A DNA stretch of 64,000 nt. Origin: Fennellomyces sp. T-0311 (Eukaryota; Mucoromycota; Mucoromycetes; Mucorales; Lichtheimiaceae). Of the stretch, positions 10,951 to 22,462 are shown one piece after another. The stretch is from positions 1 to 64,000 of the forward strand of contig JALLLT010000069.1 in the NCBI GenBank assembly GCA_025266875.1. The letters are read 5' to 3'. The position numbers and the translations under genes were made by a program. Numbering within the stretch: position 1 is the first letter of the stretch; the number at the start of each line of letters is the position of its first letter. Under the pieces are notes generated by a model, which ran no database searches, was not told where the DNA came from, and saw nothing but the letters and a program-made list of their open reading frames with translations.

Positions 10951-13900
10951 ATGATAGATTCAGGAGCTGAGATATCTGTTATAAATAAACATACCTGTGT
11001 TGAAAACAGTTGGCCTATTAAACCAGTCAATGGAGCAATCGAGTATGCTGGAACAGGCGACAGCCGGGTAAGAATTGGTACAACTGAACCCCTACAATTA
11101 AGCTATAACGGTCGAAAAAGAATATTTTCTTTTGAAGTCATGGATCTGGCCAGGGAGCAGGTGATCATTGGCAGAGACCTAATGCCGCGTATTGGCTTGG
11201 GAATATCTGGTCTTGCAGTGAAGTGGGACAATGAAGAAGAGCCAGAGGGGGATGCAATACCGTCAGCTTTGGCTGATGAGGAGGAAGAACCCAACAAGTC
11301 CCCTTTTGGCACAGCAGATGAGCATAACAATTTCCTGAAGAAGATTCAACCATTTATGGATGCCAATGCTAAAATCCCTCTGAATTCCTTTTATAATATC
11401 AAAGAATCTATAATTGAATTGCCCACTCCTGAAGGTGTATATTGCAATACGCGCCAGTACCCACATCCATACCATCAGAGACAAGCCATTGATGCGGCAG
11501 TCCAGCAATGGCTCGATGATGGTGTCATTGTAAAAGCACCGGTCAACACAACTTGGAATTCTCCATTAATAGTAGTACCGAAGACCGATTCCAAAGGAAA
11601 CACGGTAGGAATCCGTCCTTGCGCTGATCTACAGCTATTTAATAGGCATCTTCCAGACGATAAATTCCCTTTACCGGTTGTAAAGGAAATATTTTCGGAT
11701 CTTGCAAACTCACAAGTATACAGTGTAATTGATCTGAAGTCGGCGTACCATCGATTCCTGATTAGGGAAGAGGACCGTCATAAAACAACTTTTACCCATA
11801 ATGGCCAACAATTTATGTTCAAAGGTGCTTGCTTCGGTTTGAAACCAATAGGACCTAAATTCCAGCGGGTTTTATCCGGTATATTTGCCTCCATGGATTT
11901 TGTTCGCGTATTTGTTGACGACATTTGCATAAAATCCCCTAACTTGGAGATTCATAAGATCCACGTACAACAAGCAATCCAAGCGCTGACTGATGCCAAT
12001 TTGATAATCAACCAAGACAAATCAATTTTAGCCCAGAAAGTAATACGGTTATTAGGCTTCACAATAAGCCACAAAGGGATCCAACTTAACAAACATAAAG
12101 TGACTAATCTACTATGGATCGAAAGACCCAAAAGTGGTAAGGATGTCCAACGATGGCTTGGAATAGTCAATTACTTAAGGGACCATATCCCTAATGCATC
12201 CAAGCTTACCGCACCTCTCAGCGAGTTGCAATCTAGAGGTTCATTAAATGGCCTGTGGAATGAAACGCATCAGCAATGTTTTGACCTGATCAAGAAGGCA
12301 CTCGCTCACAACGTACTGCTATCATATCCATCCATGCGAGACCCTTTCTATGTGGCAACGGATGCATCGAACTTTTCGATCGGGACTTGCTTGTTTCAAA
12401 AAATAAATGGTCAAGAGCGTTATATTGCCTTCCATGCTCGTTTGTTGAGTGAGTCTGAACGGAACTATGGATCTGCCCGCCGGGAGTTGCTTGCAGTAGT
12501 TTTTGCATTAAAAAAGTACCATCAGTATTTATGGGGCAACCCATTCACTTTATACACAGACGCAAAGTGCTTAACATACCTTCACACACAAAAGATCGCA
12601 AACCCAATGATGATTAATTGGCACGATACCATATTTAACTACAATTTTGAAATCATACATATTCCAGGAATGCAAAACGTACTTCCCAATCATTTATCAC
12701 GCTTATTCACCCCAAGTGAAACGCTGGCGGGGGGTATTGGGCCAGAAAGTTTCAAAATAACAGCGATAAAGGCCAACACGCATAAGAAAACCAGGTTCCA
12801 AATGCGCGCACAGTATAAAGAGCCTAAAGATACAATGACTCCACCAGAAAGTGAAGACCGTAAGAGGGAACTACAGGATGCTCACTTGGAGATTGGCCAT
12901 GCTGGTGCAGAGCATATTGTTAGATACTTGCAATATACTAGAGGCATCCATTAGAACTCGATACTTCAAGGCGCTGTGGAAATGGTCAGAACTTGTCCAG
13001 AATGCCAGAAATACAATATCGTTCAAAAAGGGTATAACCCGTTGAAACCTATATACGCGTACCTTCCAGGTGATCATTGGGCGATGGATTTAGCAACATT
13101 TAATAAGACTTCAATGTCAGGAAATAATTATCTGTTTGTTATGGTTGATGTCTGTACTCGATTTTGTATATTACGTCCCATCCCGAACAAGCAAGCAGAT
13201 ACAATTATCAATACTTTAAATCAAATTATCTTTGACTTTGGCATACCAAAGGTAATCCAGAGTGATAATGGCAACGAGTTTAAAAATGCTCTCATGAGGA
13301 AGTTCCTAGAGAGTCTAGGAATATCACAACGCTTTTCAACGGCATATCATCCCAGAGGAAACGGAATTGCTGAGCGTCATGTGCAAACTGCAATACAAAT
13401 CATTCATAAGAAGATTAAAGGAGCTGGGAGAGATTGGGATTATTATGTTCCAAGTACACAGCTAGAAATCAATATACGCGTCTCTAAGCGTTTGCAAACT
13501 CCACCATTCTCATTAATGTTTGCTCGGAAAGTAAACAACAGCAAGAGTGGAGGAGACGAAAAGTTAAGTCAATCGGAACCATTGTCTTACGAAGATCTCC
13601 TAAAGCGAATTGAGAATATGCAAGAAATTGTATTCCCTGCGTTAAAAGAAAGGACAGAACTAATGATGTCTAAACAGAAGAGCACTTTCAATCGGAAACA
13701 CAAGATAATTGACTTCCCCGAGCAGAGCCACGTAATGGCCCGCGTGCATAACCGTAATAGTAAGCTTGCCCCAATATTTGAAGGGCCATATACCGTATTG
13801 CGCAAAACACAAGGAGGTACATACATTTTACAAGACGAAACAGGAGCATTGATGCCTCGTGATTATGTACCATCTGAACTTAAGCTTATTTCACAAGATG

Positions 13901-14229
13901 AAGTTGTGCCGGCAGATGAGCTGTATGAAGTCCAAGCCATCTTAAAGCACCGAGGCAAACCAGATAAGCGTGAATATTTGGTGCGGTGGAAAAACTATGG
14001 TCCCGAAGATGATTCATGGTTAACACCGGAAATGTTTACCGATCCAGATTTTATTCTGCAATACTGGAACCGTTTGGGAGCGAAAGAACTGACAATGCCT
14101 GCAGACAGGAAGCGCAAACCCTATCAAAACCCAAACATACGTAGCATGCGTAATAGAACACGCAAGCAAAAGTCTACTACATTCAACCCTCTAATTATCA
14201 ATACATCTTCAACGATTGTTCCAATCTAG
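10951..14229 (+). pseudogene. Gypsy-1 pol: protease-RT-RNase H-integrase-chromodomain
   Basis: Polyprotein of a chromovirus-type retrotransposon. It opens on the retropepsin active site (IDSGAEIS, 10954 onward). The RT palm motif is FVDD (about 11910-11925) in place of YxDD. RNase H carries VATDASN and the E in RRELLAV (about 12350-12500). The integrase zinc finger has H..H (HLEIGHAG) and CPECQ; the catalytic core has D in MDLATF, D in QSDNGNEF and E in IAERHV. A chromodomain lies at about 13920-14080 (YLVRWKNYGPEDDSW). A single in-frame TAG at 12952-12954 separates the two halves of the integrase zinc finger; the homologous residue in the other Gypsy here is tryptophan (GLHW), so this is a TGG to TAG change. 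Otherwise the frame is open throughout. The ATG at 10951 is not a real start, since gag and the protease N-terminus are gone. Confidence 0.9.
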
Positions 14230-14239
14230 CGGGGGGTTA
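14229..14239 (+). other. Polypurine tract of Gypsy-1
   Basis: GCGGGGGGTTA immediately before the LTR start TGTCG at 14240. A G-rich purine run adjoining the LTR is the usual plus-strand primer of reverse transcription. Confidence 0.65.
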
Positions 14240-14752
14240 TGTCGTATTTGGGAAACAATACTCCATATAAAAAGAAAGATTACGACGCGTAAATCACTCG
14301 GAAGCGGATAGTAGCCCTAGAACGCCAATATGCCTGTGTACCCCGATAATAATAGACATCCCCATCATATTCCCAATTAAGATATCAACAATACTCCATT
14401 TCCGGTAACCCTTTTACCACAGCAGTAGATATAAATACTGGTTGTAATCCTACATTGAAGAGGGAGGAATAAAGCCCGAGTCTCACAGGATCCACTCTTT
14501 CTGATAGTCGAGACCTCCAAATTCCTCACTAGTGCTGTCTGTACCTTCATCCAGGCAAAGACGTAGCTGAAACTTTGTAAAAAAATAAAATGCTTATTAT
14601 ATATACATACCACAATACTCATTCACATACGTCCAATTGAATTGTAATAATTACATGGCTGCTTGCACTTTTGGCCAATAACATCTACACATCAAGCCAA
14701 ACCATATGCTCTTTGTCCAATGAATGCTCATGCTACTCTGCAAAACTAAACT
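14240..14752 (+). repeat. Probable 3' LTR of Gypsy-1 (end not resolved)
   Basis: Starts TGTCGTATTTGGG after the polypurine tract. It contains a TATA-like site near 14430 and an AATAAAG near 14470. I do not find the expected CA end with confidence, and there is no second LTR to compare with. Part of 14640-14752 may lie outside the LTR. Confidence 0.5.
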
Positions 14753-14883
14753 AAAGTGTTCAAAAAGTGTGCAAAAACTGAACGAAAAATGCACAAAAGT
14801 AGTGTTCAAAAAGTGTGCATTTTAGGTAATTTTTTAATGGTTGTTGGAAGTTGCACAAAAAGCAAACACTTTCTGAACACTTT
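14753..14883. repeat. 131-bp inverted-repeat (MITE-like) element
   Basis: Ends AAAGTGTTCAAAAAGTGT (14753) and its near inverse ACACTTTCTGAACACTTT (14866-14883). The left motif is repeated directly inside at about 14801-14818. No clear target duplication was found. It replaces the last exon of the Plavaka transposase, whose frame runs into it and stops at 14760. Alternatively it is the subterminal repeat region of the Plavaka element itself. Confidence 0.55.
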
Positions 14884-17800
14884 TGAACGAAATTTTCCCA
14901 TGGTGAGTATCGGCGTGCCAGTACCAGATCGTATTCTCTACCCCTGTACTTCGCCCGGAAGACCATGAGGACTTGGCCATACGACTCGTATATCTCTTTG
15001 TCGCTCCTGTCTTTGATGTTGGGGAACTCAAATACCACGAAATCTTTCCTTTCACGGCCATGGAACTGATCATGTGTTCTGATCTTGTCGATAATAACCT
15101 TGCCATTGGTGTCGCAGTCCTCTACTATCAAGATTTGATACACCTTGATCGTATCGTCGTCGAGCTGTGGTAAGTTGCGTAGTGCAACACGTGCGAAGTT
15201 GTTATCGATAGTGGTGTGGAAGAAGGAGCGAAGGATTATGGACAATCCATGGAAAGTGCCTTGCTGTGATAATACGGATACTTCTTTGGGATCTGTTTCT
15301 GATGCGAGCTTATATGACAGTTGGCTTCGTCTGGAAATGATCTTGGAAATTGTCGCTCTTGCGCGAAGCGATGTTGTAAGAGTACTTGATTGGTTTATGG
15401 CAACGTCAAAAAGTAGGTCCTTCTTTTGAATAAAGTTGGCCATTTGGGACAGCGAATCAAACCGACCGTTAATTCGTTTTGCCGGCTTCTTTACATCGAT
15501 AGTGTGTTGATGCTCGGAGCTGGTTGTGCTATAGCCTTTGATTATACCCCGAGATCGGATATCGTGGGCATACTTTTGAAGCATGTGATTTTTGGGGAAG
15601 TTCAAACCAGATGGAGAGTACTTTTGGAATATTGGACTGTACTTATAATATGCATCCAATGACTCCTCCATTTCAGTAAGACTATCCTCGGTATGTTCCT
15701 CGGCGGTGGCGTGCATTACGAAATCCAAGAAATGACGCAAGCAAAGTGCTGCTTGTAGCGGAATATAATCGTAACAGCAAGGTAAGATGATAGCCATATT
15801 GCTTCGCCAATATGTATAAGTTGGATTTCGCAAAAAGTGTGGAAAAATGCCTTGGTTGAACCGACGATGATCTTTGTACTGAGGTATCATGGATGCTCGA
15901 TTGTTAATTTCTTCAATGATGGAAGCTCCTTTGGTACCATTCAGATCCATGATCAGTTTGTCGAGACAGTTGAGCAAGTGTCCGTATACACCGCCAAGCT
16001 GGTGCAAGTCATTCACAAGTAGTGAGTCATGGAGATCAAAGAATGGTTGAGGAAGTTTCCAAAATGCGTTCTATCATATATAGTATAATGTCATGTTTAG
16101 CAAAAAAGTAAAATATCTACATTATTGATTGATAGTACCTGGATGTTATGCATTGAAATCTCCATGAATATTTCCTCATCTTCTTCATCTTCTTCTTTTT
16201 CTCCTTCGGTGCCGTGCAAGAGACCGTTTCCAAGTTTGTACAAATGTTCCATCTTGGATGACGTTCGTAGTTCCGCTGTACCGTTTTCGCGGTACTCGCT
16301 TGTCAGAACGAAGCAACGTGGGCAACCTCGGGCGGTATTTCCGCTTTTAACTAAGGCGAGAAGCGATATAATATAATGTTTAATAAATATACATGCAAAG
16401 AGTCAGCGATACTTACTGTTCTTGGTAATCTGCGGAATACGCTGCCAACGCGGGGATACACTTGTATACTTTTTGATCTGGCCCTTGCATCTTGAAGATG
16501 TCGAACTTTCGAAAAGGTGCCATGACGAGACTAATACAGTAATGGAAGATCGCCTTTTTTGCTAATGGAAACCATTTCTTATTCGACAACCTCTTGCTTG
16601 CAATAACCGGCAAATATGCTAGTAAGCGAGTACCATGCAACGTATCTTTGGTTCTATACTCAAAAGGAGTGTTTGCTACGTAGCCATAAAATGCTTAGCC
16701 GTTACACATTAACCATATTTATGCCATATGTTACTACTAACCTAGCTTCAAGTATATCGGCCACGCACTATTTCTCAGGTTGCCGGTAATTACTGTTTTG
16801 TCTGATGCAAGCATAAGACCAAAAATAACGCATCCCTCCTTTGATATCTTCTATGGACGAACATTAACCGCGTTAATACGTATACCACTGATGCTAAATC
16901 GCTTGGTATATTTATACCTGGAGCTCTTGCCACCATTGTCTGCTGTAGATATCGCTATATACTCTTTTTCCATCTCTGGTAACAGTAGCGGGGTGTAAAC
17001 GTGTTACGTTGTTGAATAGTGGATGGCTGAAGAGTTTCTCGGCCAAATTGCGAATATCGCGGTAAATAAGGGACGGTTGGCCAATTACCTCCAGGAATTG
17101 CTGTTTGTGCTTTTTAGGGAAGTCAGGAACAAGATCGAGATCAATCTTTTCAGTTTTAAACGGCTAGAAAATACGTACAGTGGTCGCTTTATATAATGAT
17201 ATTTTATATAACGATAATTCGCTATAACGATACAATTCTCGATGCACCAATACGGTAATCACTGCCAAATCCCATTTTATATAACGATATTTTGATATAA
17301 CGATAAAGTTTGGGCTGTACCATCGTATCGTTATATAAAGCGGCCACTGTAGTCGAGTTGTTTGAAAAAATTCATCATGACATACACATAACATCAACGG
17401 TTACCTACCAGTGTATACTTCTCGCTTTGATTCTTAGATATCGTTCGAAATACGCTATCGAAAGTCGTGAATAGTGCATTATGCTCCAATGGCGCCACTC
17501 TTGCATGCTCTTGAGCAATCATAATAAGTTCAACAAGGCTAAGGTATACTCGAAATTAGTTGAGAATATAATGTTTTTTGATTTTATACCACTTGTATTG
17601 TGCCTGTGAGAGCCCGTTATCTAAAGCGAACTCGGCAATCAATAGTTCTAGGCTAGATGTGTCAATTGCCTTTGGGGAGTTCTTCGAGCTGGCTGGCTTA
17701 GACCACAAATCCCCAGAGAAAGGTTCTTTGTAGCGCAAACACGTTGATATCGAGTCGACGAGTCTATTTTACCGTTGTAACGTACCTTCAATATATGCAT

Positions 17801-18086
17801 CTTCATCGTTTTTGTCGGCTAGCGTGTCATGTTCCATAGTAAAATCCATGGGCGCAACATGAGCTTCTTGTTCGTGAAGCAAGTTACTTTCATTTATTTG
17901 CTCAGTCAGTGATGACATATGGGCATCCGCTGTGCTATCATCTTCAGAACACTGCAATGGCGTATCGACAAATGGCAAAGGTTGATTTGCATGCATCGTC
18001 ATTATATGAGAACGAAGAGCCTTTACTGACGCAAATGTGCGCTTAGAGAGGCAGTTACGATAGCAACATTGATATTGGTGTGGCAT
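14884..18086 (-). pseudogene. Plavaka transposase, copy 1 (C2H2 finger + Plavaka domain), C-terminus lost
   Basis: Transposase of the fungal Plavaka group (CACTA-related cut-and-paste elements). It starts MPHQYQCCYRNCLSKRTF at 18086 with a C2H2 zinc finger (C..C..H..H, about 18070-17990). Following exons are joined by short introns. One reads DLVPDFPKKHKQQFLEV...HPLFNNV (about 17155-16985), the next LMLASDKTVITGNLRNSAWPIYLKLG (about 16820-16745), the family hallmark. Then come RGCPRC (about 16325) and the long exon from about 16075 (NDLHQLGGVYGHLL ... FPKNHMLQKYAHDI). The terminal part after YSPWEN (about 14900) is replaced by the inverted-repeat element. A TA-flanked MITE sits in the intron before the DLVPDF exon. 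Copy 2 at 34226-41603 shares the whole exon order. Divergent from the gene at 18660-20408, with 573 bp between start codons. Confidence 0.8.
17178..17349. mobile_element. 172-bp Tc1/mariner-type MITE in a Plavaka intron
   Basis: Ends CAGTGGTCGCTTTATATAA and its inverse with one mismatch (19 bp), flanked by TA on both sides (17176-17177, 17350-17351). The interior has several direct copies of ATATAACGATA. It lies between two Plavaka exons just upstream of the acceptor tttctag (about 17162), so splicing could remove it. CAGTGG ends with a TA duplication fit the pogo/Fot branch of Tc1/mariner. Confidence 0.85.
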
Positions 18087-18659
18087 GGTGAATGTAAAGA
18101 GTAATAAAAGTGGTTCATGTACACTGATAAATTAAGCTAACATAAATGTTTGTTACACAGACTGTCAACCTGGTAATTCGTACATTTTTATCAAGTATCG
18201 TGATCATTCACTATATACTGCCACCTATAATGCAAAAGAGAAGCCCAAAGAAACTTAAAAGAAGATAAATAAGCTCAGATATGCCGCGATTTGCATATGA
18301 TATGCATGAGCCCGAACTTGACGTTCCGTTGCTAAGCTTATATTTTCTACAGCTTTAGCAAGTACATTAGTGATGATCATGAAATGCTATGGAAAATAGT
18401 AATCGCCACCAACTGGGAAAGTCTTTCATGATCCGGCTCGCGCTGCTTGCCATGTGTTTTTCATTGGTGTTAATGGAACGGCGATTTATATTAATTCCGC
18501 TTGGTGCTACAACGCCAAAAAACGAATTATCAGAATAAGGTTTGATAGGCTATACGCGAAACACCGATGACAAAGATCAGTACCGCCTTCGCGTGCGGAT
18601 ACAGCAGTCAGTCACTGAAAATACTTTTGTTTTCTTTCTTACTAATTACTTGTAAAAAA
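18087..18659. promoter_or_regulatory. Intergenic region between divergent Plavaka and DUF6532-like genes
   Basis: About 570 bp between two head-to-head start codons. No coding potential of note, no strong TATA that I would assign. It presumably holds both promoters; a corresponding position in the second Plavaka locus is where the Helentron lies. Confidence 0.4.
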
Positions 18660-20408
18660 ATGGTTAACACTCCAAACCCTACTAGAAAACAGTATCGGCC
18701 ACCTGTCAACTACTTGATACATAGTAAATACACTCTAGCGACCGCGCTATGCATGGATACATTCGTATTGTTTACATTGGTGCAATTATCTTTTATAGAT
18801 TTGGAAGACGAGGACGAAAGTATGAGCCAGCAACAAGGCAGAAGAGTCTTTGCTTCGAATGCTGGGCAGAATGGCTCTATGTAAGTTGTATATCAGTTTG
18901 TTCTTTACAGTGGTGGGTGATATAGTCGTCATTTAAACCGTTTTGGCGACATTCTTTTCTTAGCGTCCGAATGCCGAATCTGAGCCCATCTTTCAGTCGT
19001 CAATGGAATGAAGAGGTATAGCAACCTTTGAAGGGAAGCACATCTTTAATCATGTATCAATTGTAGGAAGAATCTTTGGAAGAATCTTTGGAAGAATCTT
19101 TGGAAGAATCTTTGGACGAATCTGAGTTCGAGGATGAAGGTGCAGCACCAAAGGTTGCTCGCATCAAAAACGTTCCTCAGCGTTTGCAGCAGCTTCCGCA
19201 ATCAAGGTAAGCAATCTATTAGTCCCCTGCATATTGCATATTCATATACTCTTCACTATCAAGTGCTGTTACGCCCCCACCTCCACCTCATTATAATATT
19301 GAGGTAGGCTCTCCTCAATGGCCAGCTCTGGTGGAAGGCGCTGCTCGCTATGTAGCTTTGGAAAATGCCTTTCCGAACGTGGCAGATGCAAGTCTGTCAT
19401 GTAAGAAACAGCTCCAGCTGATTTTTGGTGGCACTTTTGAACCAGACAGGCCAATTAGTCCAACGCTCGACGGCCATGTAAGCATAGAGCAGAATGGTAT
19501 CATGGTATATTGAACATAACATTCAAATCTCTTATTTATAGTACTTCAGAATGATCTCTATCCAACGTACACAGCTTCACAGTGCTGTTAACAATTGGCT
19601 GGCTGGCTATACTTTCCCCGGTTGCGATTTTCCTGCGGAAGTAAGTTCCCAGATCGAGATCTATCGATACATAGTAGAAGACCATCGGTATTGTGTTACT
19701 GCATCGATTTCCTTGTAAATCACAAAGCTTATGTTACTTGCATATGTATCATTAATAGATTCGCTCGCAAGAACTACAAGCTCGATGGAAAGTATCTCTA
19801 CTCGCGGTGCATCATCGACTGTATTGTCAGTGTGCTGGTCTGTGGCCGTGGGATTAAGAAGCTGAATCCTTGCCCCCGCCTCATATCCAAGGAGTGTATC
19901 GCGCTCATTACACTGATGGTAATTACACCAATACTAAGGTGAGTACTCATGCATATATATTCGTATATAGATTTTGTATTGGTTGGGCAAGAAAATCGGG
20001 GATATAGAGAAGCAGGAAGGTGAGAAGATCACCAATGATGCGGCTGGTGGGCCCAGCAATGCTGTGAATGAGGATTCTGGCGGTACCAAGGGCAAGCGTA
20101 CTGTCCAGAAAGACGAATTCAAGTGGGACTCCTTCTGGGATAGGGCTTACCGTGACATGCTTAGCAGCACTGGTGAGCTCGGCAAGTACATTTCCTGGCT
20201 ACCAGTTCAGAAATGGGTGCACGAGCACATCGAACGTGCAACGTTAAAAGCTAGCAATGCAGAACGTAGTGTTGCCGAGCTTTTTGCTGGCGTTATACGT
20301 CAAGAAGAGTTGCAAGCCCACCAGCCATATTCCATGGCTCCTGAAGCGCCTGAGGCGGATATCGTCCGCACTCAGGCAAAGCCTGTCAAAAGAAGACGCA
20401 TGAACTAG
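18660..20408 (+). CDS. Multi-exon DUF6532-like protein beside Plavaka (function unknown)
   Basis: A gene of about six or more exons with GT..AG introns. It starts MVNTPNPTRKQYRPP at 18660. Recognisable exons end at about 18883, 19013, 19205, 19480 and 19639, with the last running to a stop at 20406-20408. An acidic stretch contains four in-frame EESL repeats (about 19067-19126). The core reads LVEGAARYVALENAFPNV ... LHSAVNNWLAGYTF ... LYSRCIIDCIVSVLV ... LISKECIALITLM. The C-terminus is hydrophilic and ends KRRRMN, a possible nuclear signal. The core pattern (helical, ending in a short hydrophobic IAL segment) resembles DUF6532 proteins found with fungal transposons; this is from memory of the family and unverified. 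Its divergence from the Plavaka gene suggests an accessory role in that element. Exon borders are approximate. Confidence 0.6.
19067..19126 (+). repeat. 12-bp in-frame minisatellite (EESL repeats)
   Basis: About four and a half copies of GAAGAATCTTTG immediately after a splice acceptor, encoding acidic EESL units inside the gene at 18660-20408. Copy number is likely variable between strains. Confidence 0.85.
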
Positions 20409-20692
20409 AGTAAATAGCTGTTTGTATGTCCAAACGAATAAAACGTTCATATTTTGAAAGAAAATATCGTATACAGTATATATATAGTACTGTGAATGGG
20501 TTGGAAAGAATGTGTATACACTATATAATTGATTTGGCTCACGTGAAGGCTCTCCAGCTAAATAATCTTCCTAACGTTTGCATGATTTATAAATACGATA
20601 CAACGTTGTGGTATGTTGACTGAACGTTGAGAAGGGTTTATAAACCCGCTCAATGTTGAGAGCACATTTGAAGGCAGGGGGGTCCGTGAATC

Positions 20693-20759
20693 GGGGTTGA
20701 CGGGGTTGAGAAGGGTTGAGGAGGGTTGAGAAGGGTTGAGAAGGGTTGAGAAGGGTTGA
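20693..20759 (+). repeat. 10-bp minisatellite
   Basis: About six or seven copies of GAAGGGTTGA. A related motif occurs just upstream (20627-20640) beside the palindrome GGGTTTATAAACCC (20635-20648). No gene association is seen. The gap 20409-20692 holds nothing else I can name. Confidence 0.85.
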
Positions 20760-21326
20760 CAGTTTTTCCGATGCAGCAACGCCCAGCTCATCCCAGAATC
20801 CACTGCTACCCCCAAGAAAATCACATATAAAATGCGTGATCCTGCAAGGCTCTCAATGGAGCTGTGGCAATGGGCGTTCCCACTACATATATCCCATCAT
20901 ATACCCTTAAGATTACCGAATACCGTTTGCATTCCGCTCTTATTCAATAAAGAATACACAAAAAAAGCCATCGAGACAATAGAAGGCTGGCTTTTGGTAG
21001 ATCCGGAATTTCTTACTGCGGTATATATTACTGCTTCTTTTGATAAGCACATCACTAAGGTACTTTGTCACAATACCCGAATGTCATACCCAACTCTGGC
21101 TCTCGACCAGATCTTTCTTTTCCATCCGAGACCCTGTTATCGACATCATCGGGTATAGAATTTCTTTGTGTTGGTTCTGTACTTTCAAGATGGGGCATAA
21201 TATCGTCAATATTTGCAGTGTCATCAGTGCCAGTGTATTGCTGACCCTGCTACCGGTAATGTATGTGAGATTTAGCATGATGAACAATGAAAGAGTGCTA
21301 CGCGTATGCCGCCAAAACATATTCAG
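20760..21326. other. Unassigned non-coding gap
   Basis: Open frames here (e.g. 20832-21158) show no domain and no conserved pattern. I see no repeat linking it to another part of the window. Confidence 0.4.
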
Positions 21327-21522
21327 TGTTGTATCCACAACATGATTATGGCTTATGCATCATTTACCCTTGTTTGCTTATTGACAACGGGTTACTTTAA
21401 TTTTCCGATCTACAGCCAAATCCCTGTCTTGACATGCGTTCATCGTAATAACCTTGCCTATCTTAGTGAAACCCACATAACCCTGGTTACCACAGCGGTT
21501 CATGTGCCTTACAACCATGTCA
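21327..21522 (+). repeat. 196-bp inverted repeat, left arm
   Basis: Matches the reverse complement of 21944-22139 over its full 196 bp with only about two differences, both transitions (one at a CpG). It starts TGTTGTATCCACAACATG. The arms enclose 421 bp. Ends do not show a clear target duplication. Confidence 0.9.
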
Positions 21523-21943
21523 ATGATCCAACCCCTCGAGAATTAGGTTTTATTATTTAAAGTGATGATTCAACATACGAAATAAATCAGTTATTACTTG
21601 AGTCTCGTCACTTACCTGCCTTTTACTATTGTTGAATATCACATTCAGGTTCATTAGAATTAACATTGTCCTCATTGAAGTTGACGTTAATGCTTGTATT
21701 GTCAGCGGCACTACTTGTGGTGGATGAAGATCTAACACTGGCATGCTTTTGAGTGAAAAAACCAAGGCACTGTGCGCCACGTGAAGCCTGATTGGGTTTG
21801 CGTCCAGGAACGCCGTCTCTGTTAAAAACCTAAACTTTTTGATACGAAACAATTTAAGAGTGTCATATTTCATCTAGCCAGTGTGCACACTCAGGTGTCG
21901 GCCTGATGCTTGCTCATTTGCTTAACCCATTGATTGACTCCGC
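21523..21943. other. Spacer of the inverted repeat with an LTR-like fragment
   Basis: The stretch 21577-21611 (ATACGAAATAAATCAGTTA, then TTGAGTCTCGT) matches 24461-24495, the end of the Gypsy-2 LTR, so an old LTR end of the same family lies in the loop. No gene is seen. Confidence 0.5.
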
Positions 21944-22139
21944 TGACATGGTTGTAAGGCACATGAACCGCTGTGGTAACCAGGGTTATGTGGGTTTCAC
22001 TAAGATAGACAAGGTTATTACGATGAATGCATGTCAAGACAGGGATTTGGCTGTAGATCGGAAAATTAAAGTAACCCGTTGTCAATAAGCAAACAAGGGT
22101 AAATGATGCATAAGCCATAATCATGTTGTGGATACAACA
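21944..22139 (-). repeat. 196-bp inverted repeat, right arm
   Basis: Inverted partner of 21327-21522. Its near identity implies a recent duplication or ongoing homogenisation, unlike most of the decayed repeats nearby. Confidence 0.9.
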
Positions 22140-22462
22140 TCCGCTGATTGACGTTTTACTGACCTGGTCTATATCTGCCCATACGACATTGGATAGTGTT
22201 AGTCTCATCATAACTAGACAAGTGTAATATAAAGAGACCTTGTTTACAGGTGCGATTTTGTTATGTGCAAAAGACTGAACTGCACGTATTTTGCTACTGC
22301 GACCAATGTTCATACATTTTATAGGTATGCAGAATTTCATTAAACGGGATCGCTATCTGATGGCACCGCGCCATGGCTGATTGTGCAAGAAAAGTGTATC
22401 CCATCTGCATGCTTTCCCGTGTAAAACTTTTCACTTGATGGGACTATTGTTCCCAGTGGACT

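Larger units (their letters stand above)
10951..14640 (+). mobile_element. Gypsy-1: 5'-truncated chromodomain Ty3/Gypsy retrotransposon
   Basis: Protease, reverse transcriptase, RNase H, integrase and chromodomain follow in the Ty3/Gypsy order, ending at a stop at 14227-14229. A G-rich polypurine tract lies at 14229-14239, directly followed by TGTCGTATTTG at 14240, the expected start of a 3' LTR. The 5' LTR and gag are missing: the sequence begins inside the protease, right after the MULE flank. The 3' end of the LTR is not resolved; a TATA-like ATAAATACTGG lies near 14430, and the end is somewhere before the inverted-repeat element at 14753. Confidence 0.85.

Noticed and set aside
20627..20760. 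Telomere repeat
   Set aside because: Unit GAAGGGTTGA is not a known telomere repeat and the array is short.
20832..21158. 108-residue plus-strand frame after the minisatellite
   Set aside because: No domain, mixed hydrophobic/His-rich composition, overlaps another frame equally open.
21306..21560. 84-residue frame repeated at 22340-21891 on the other strand
   Set aside because: Both frames come from the arms of the 196-bp inverted repeat; the shared translation reflects DNA identity, not a protein family.
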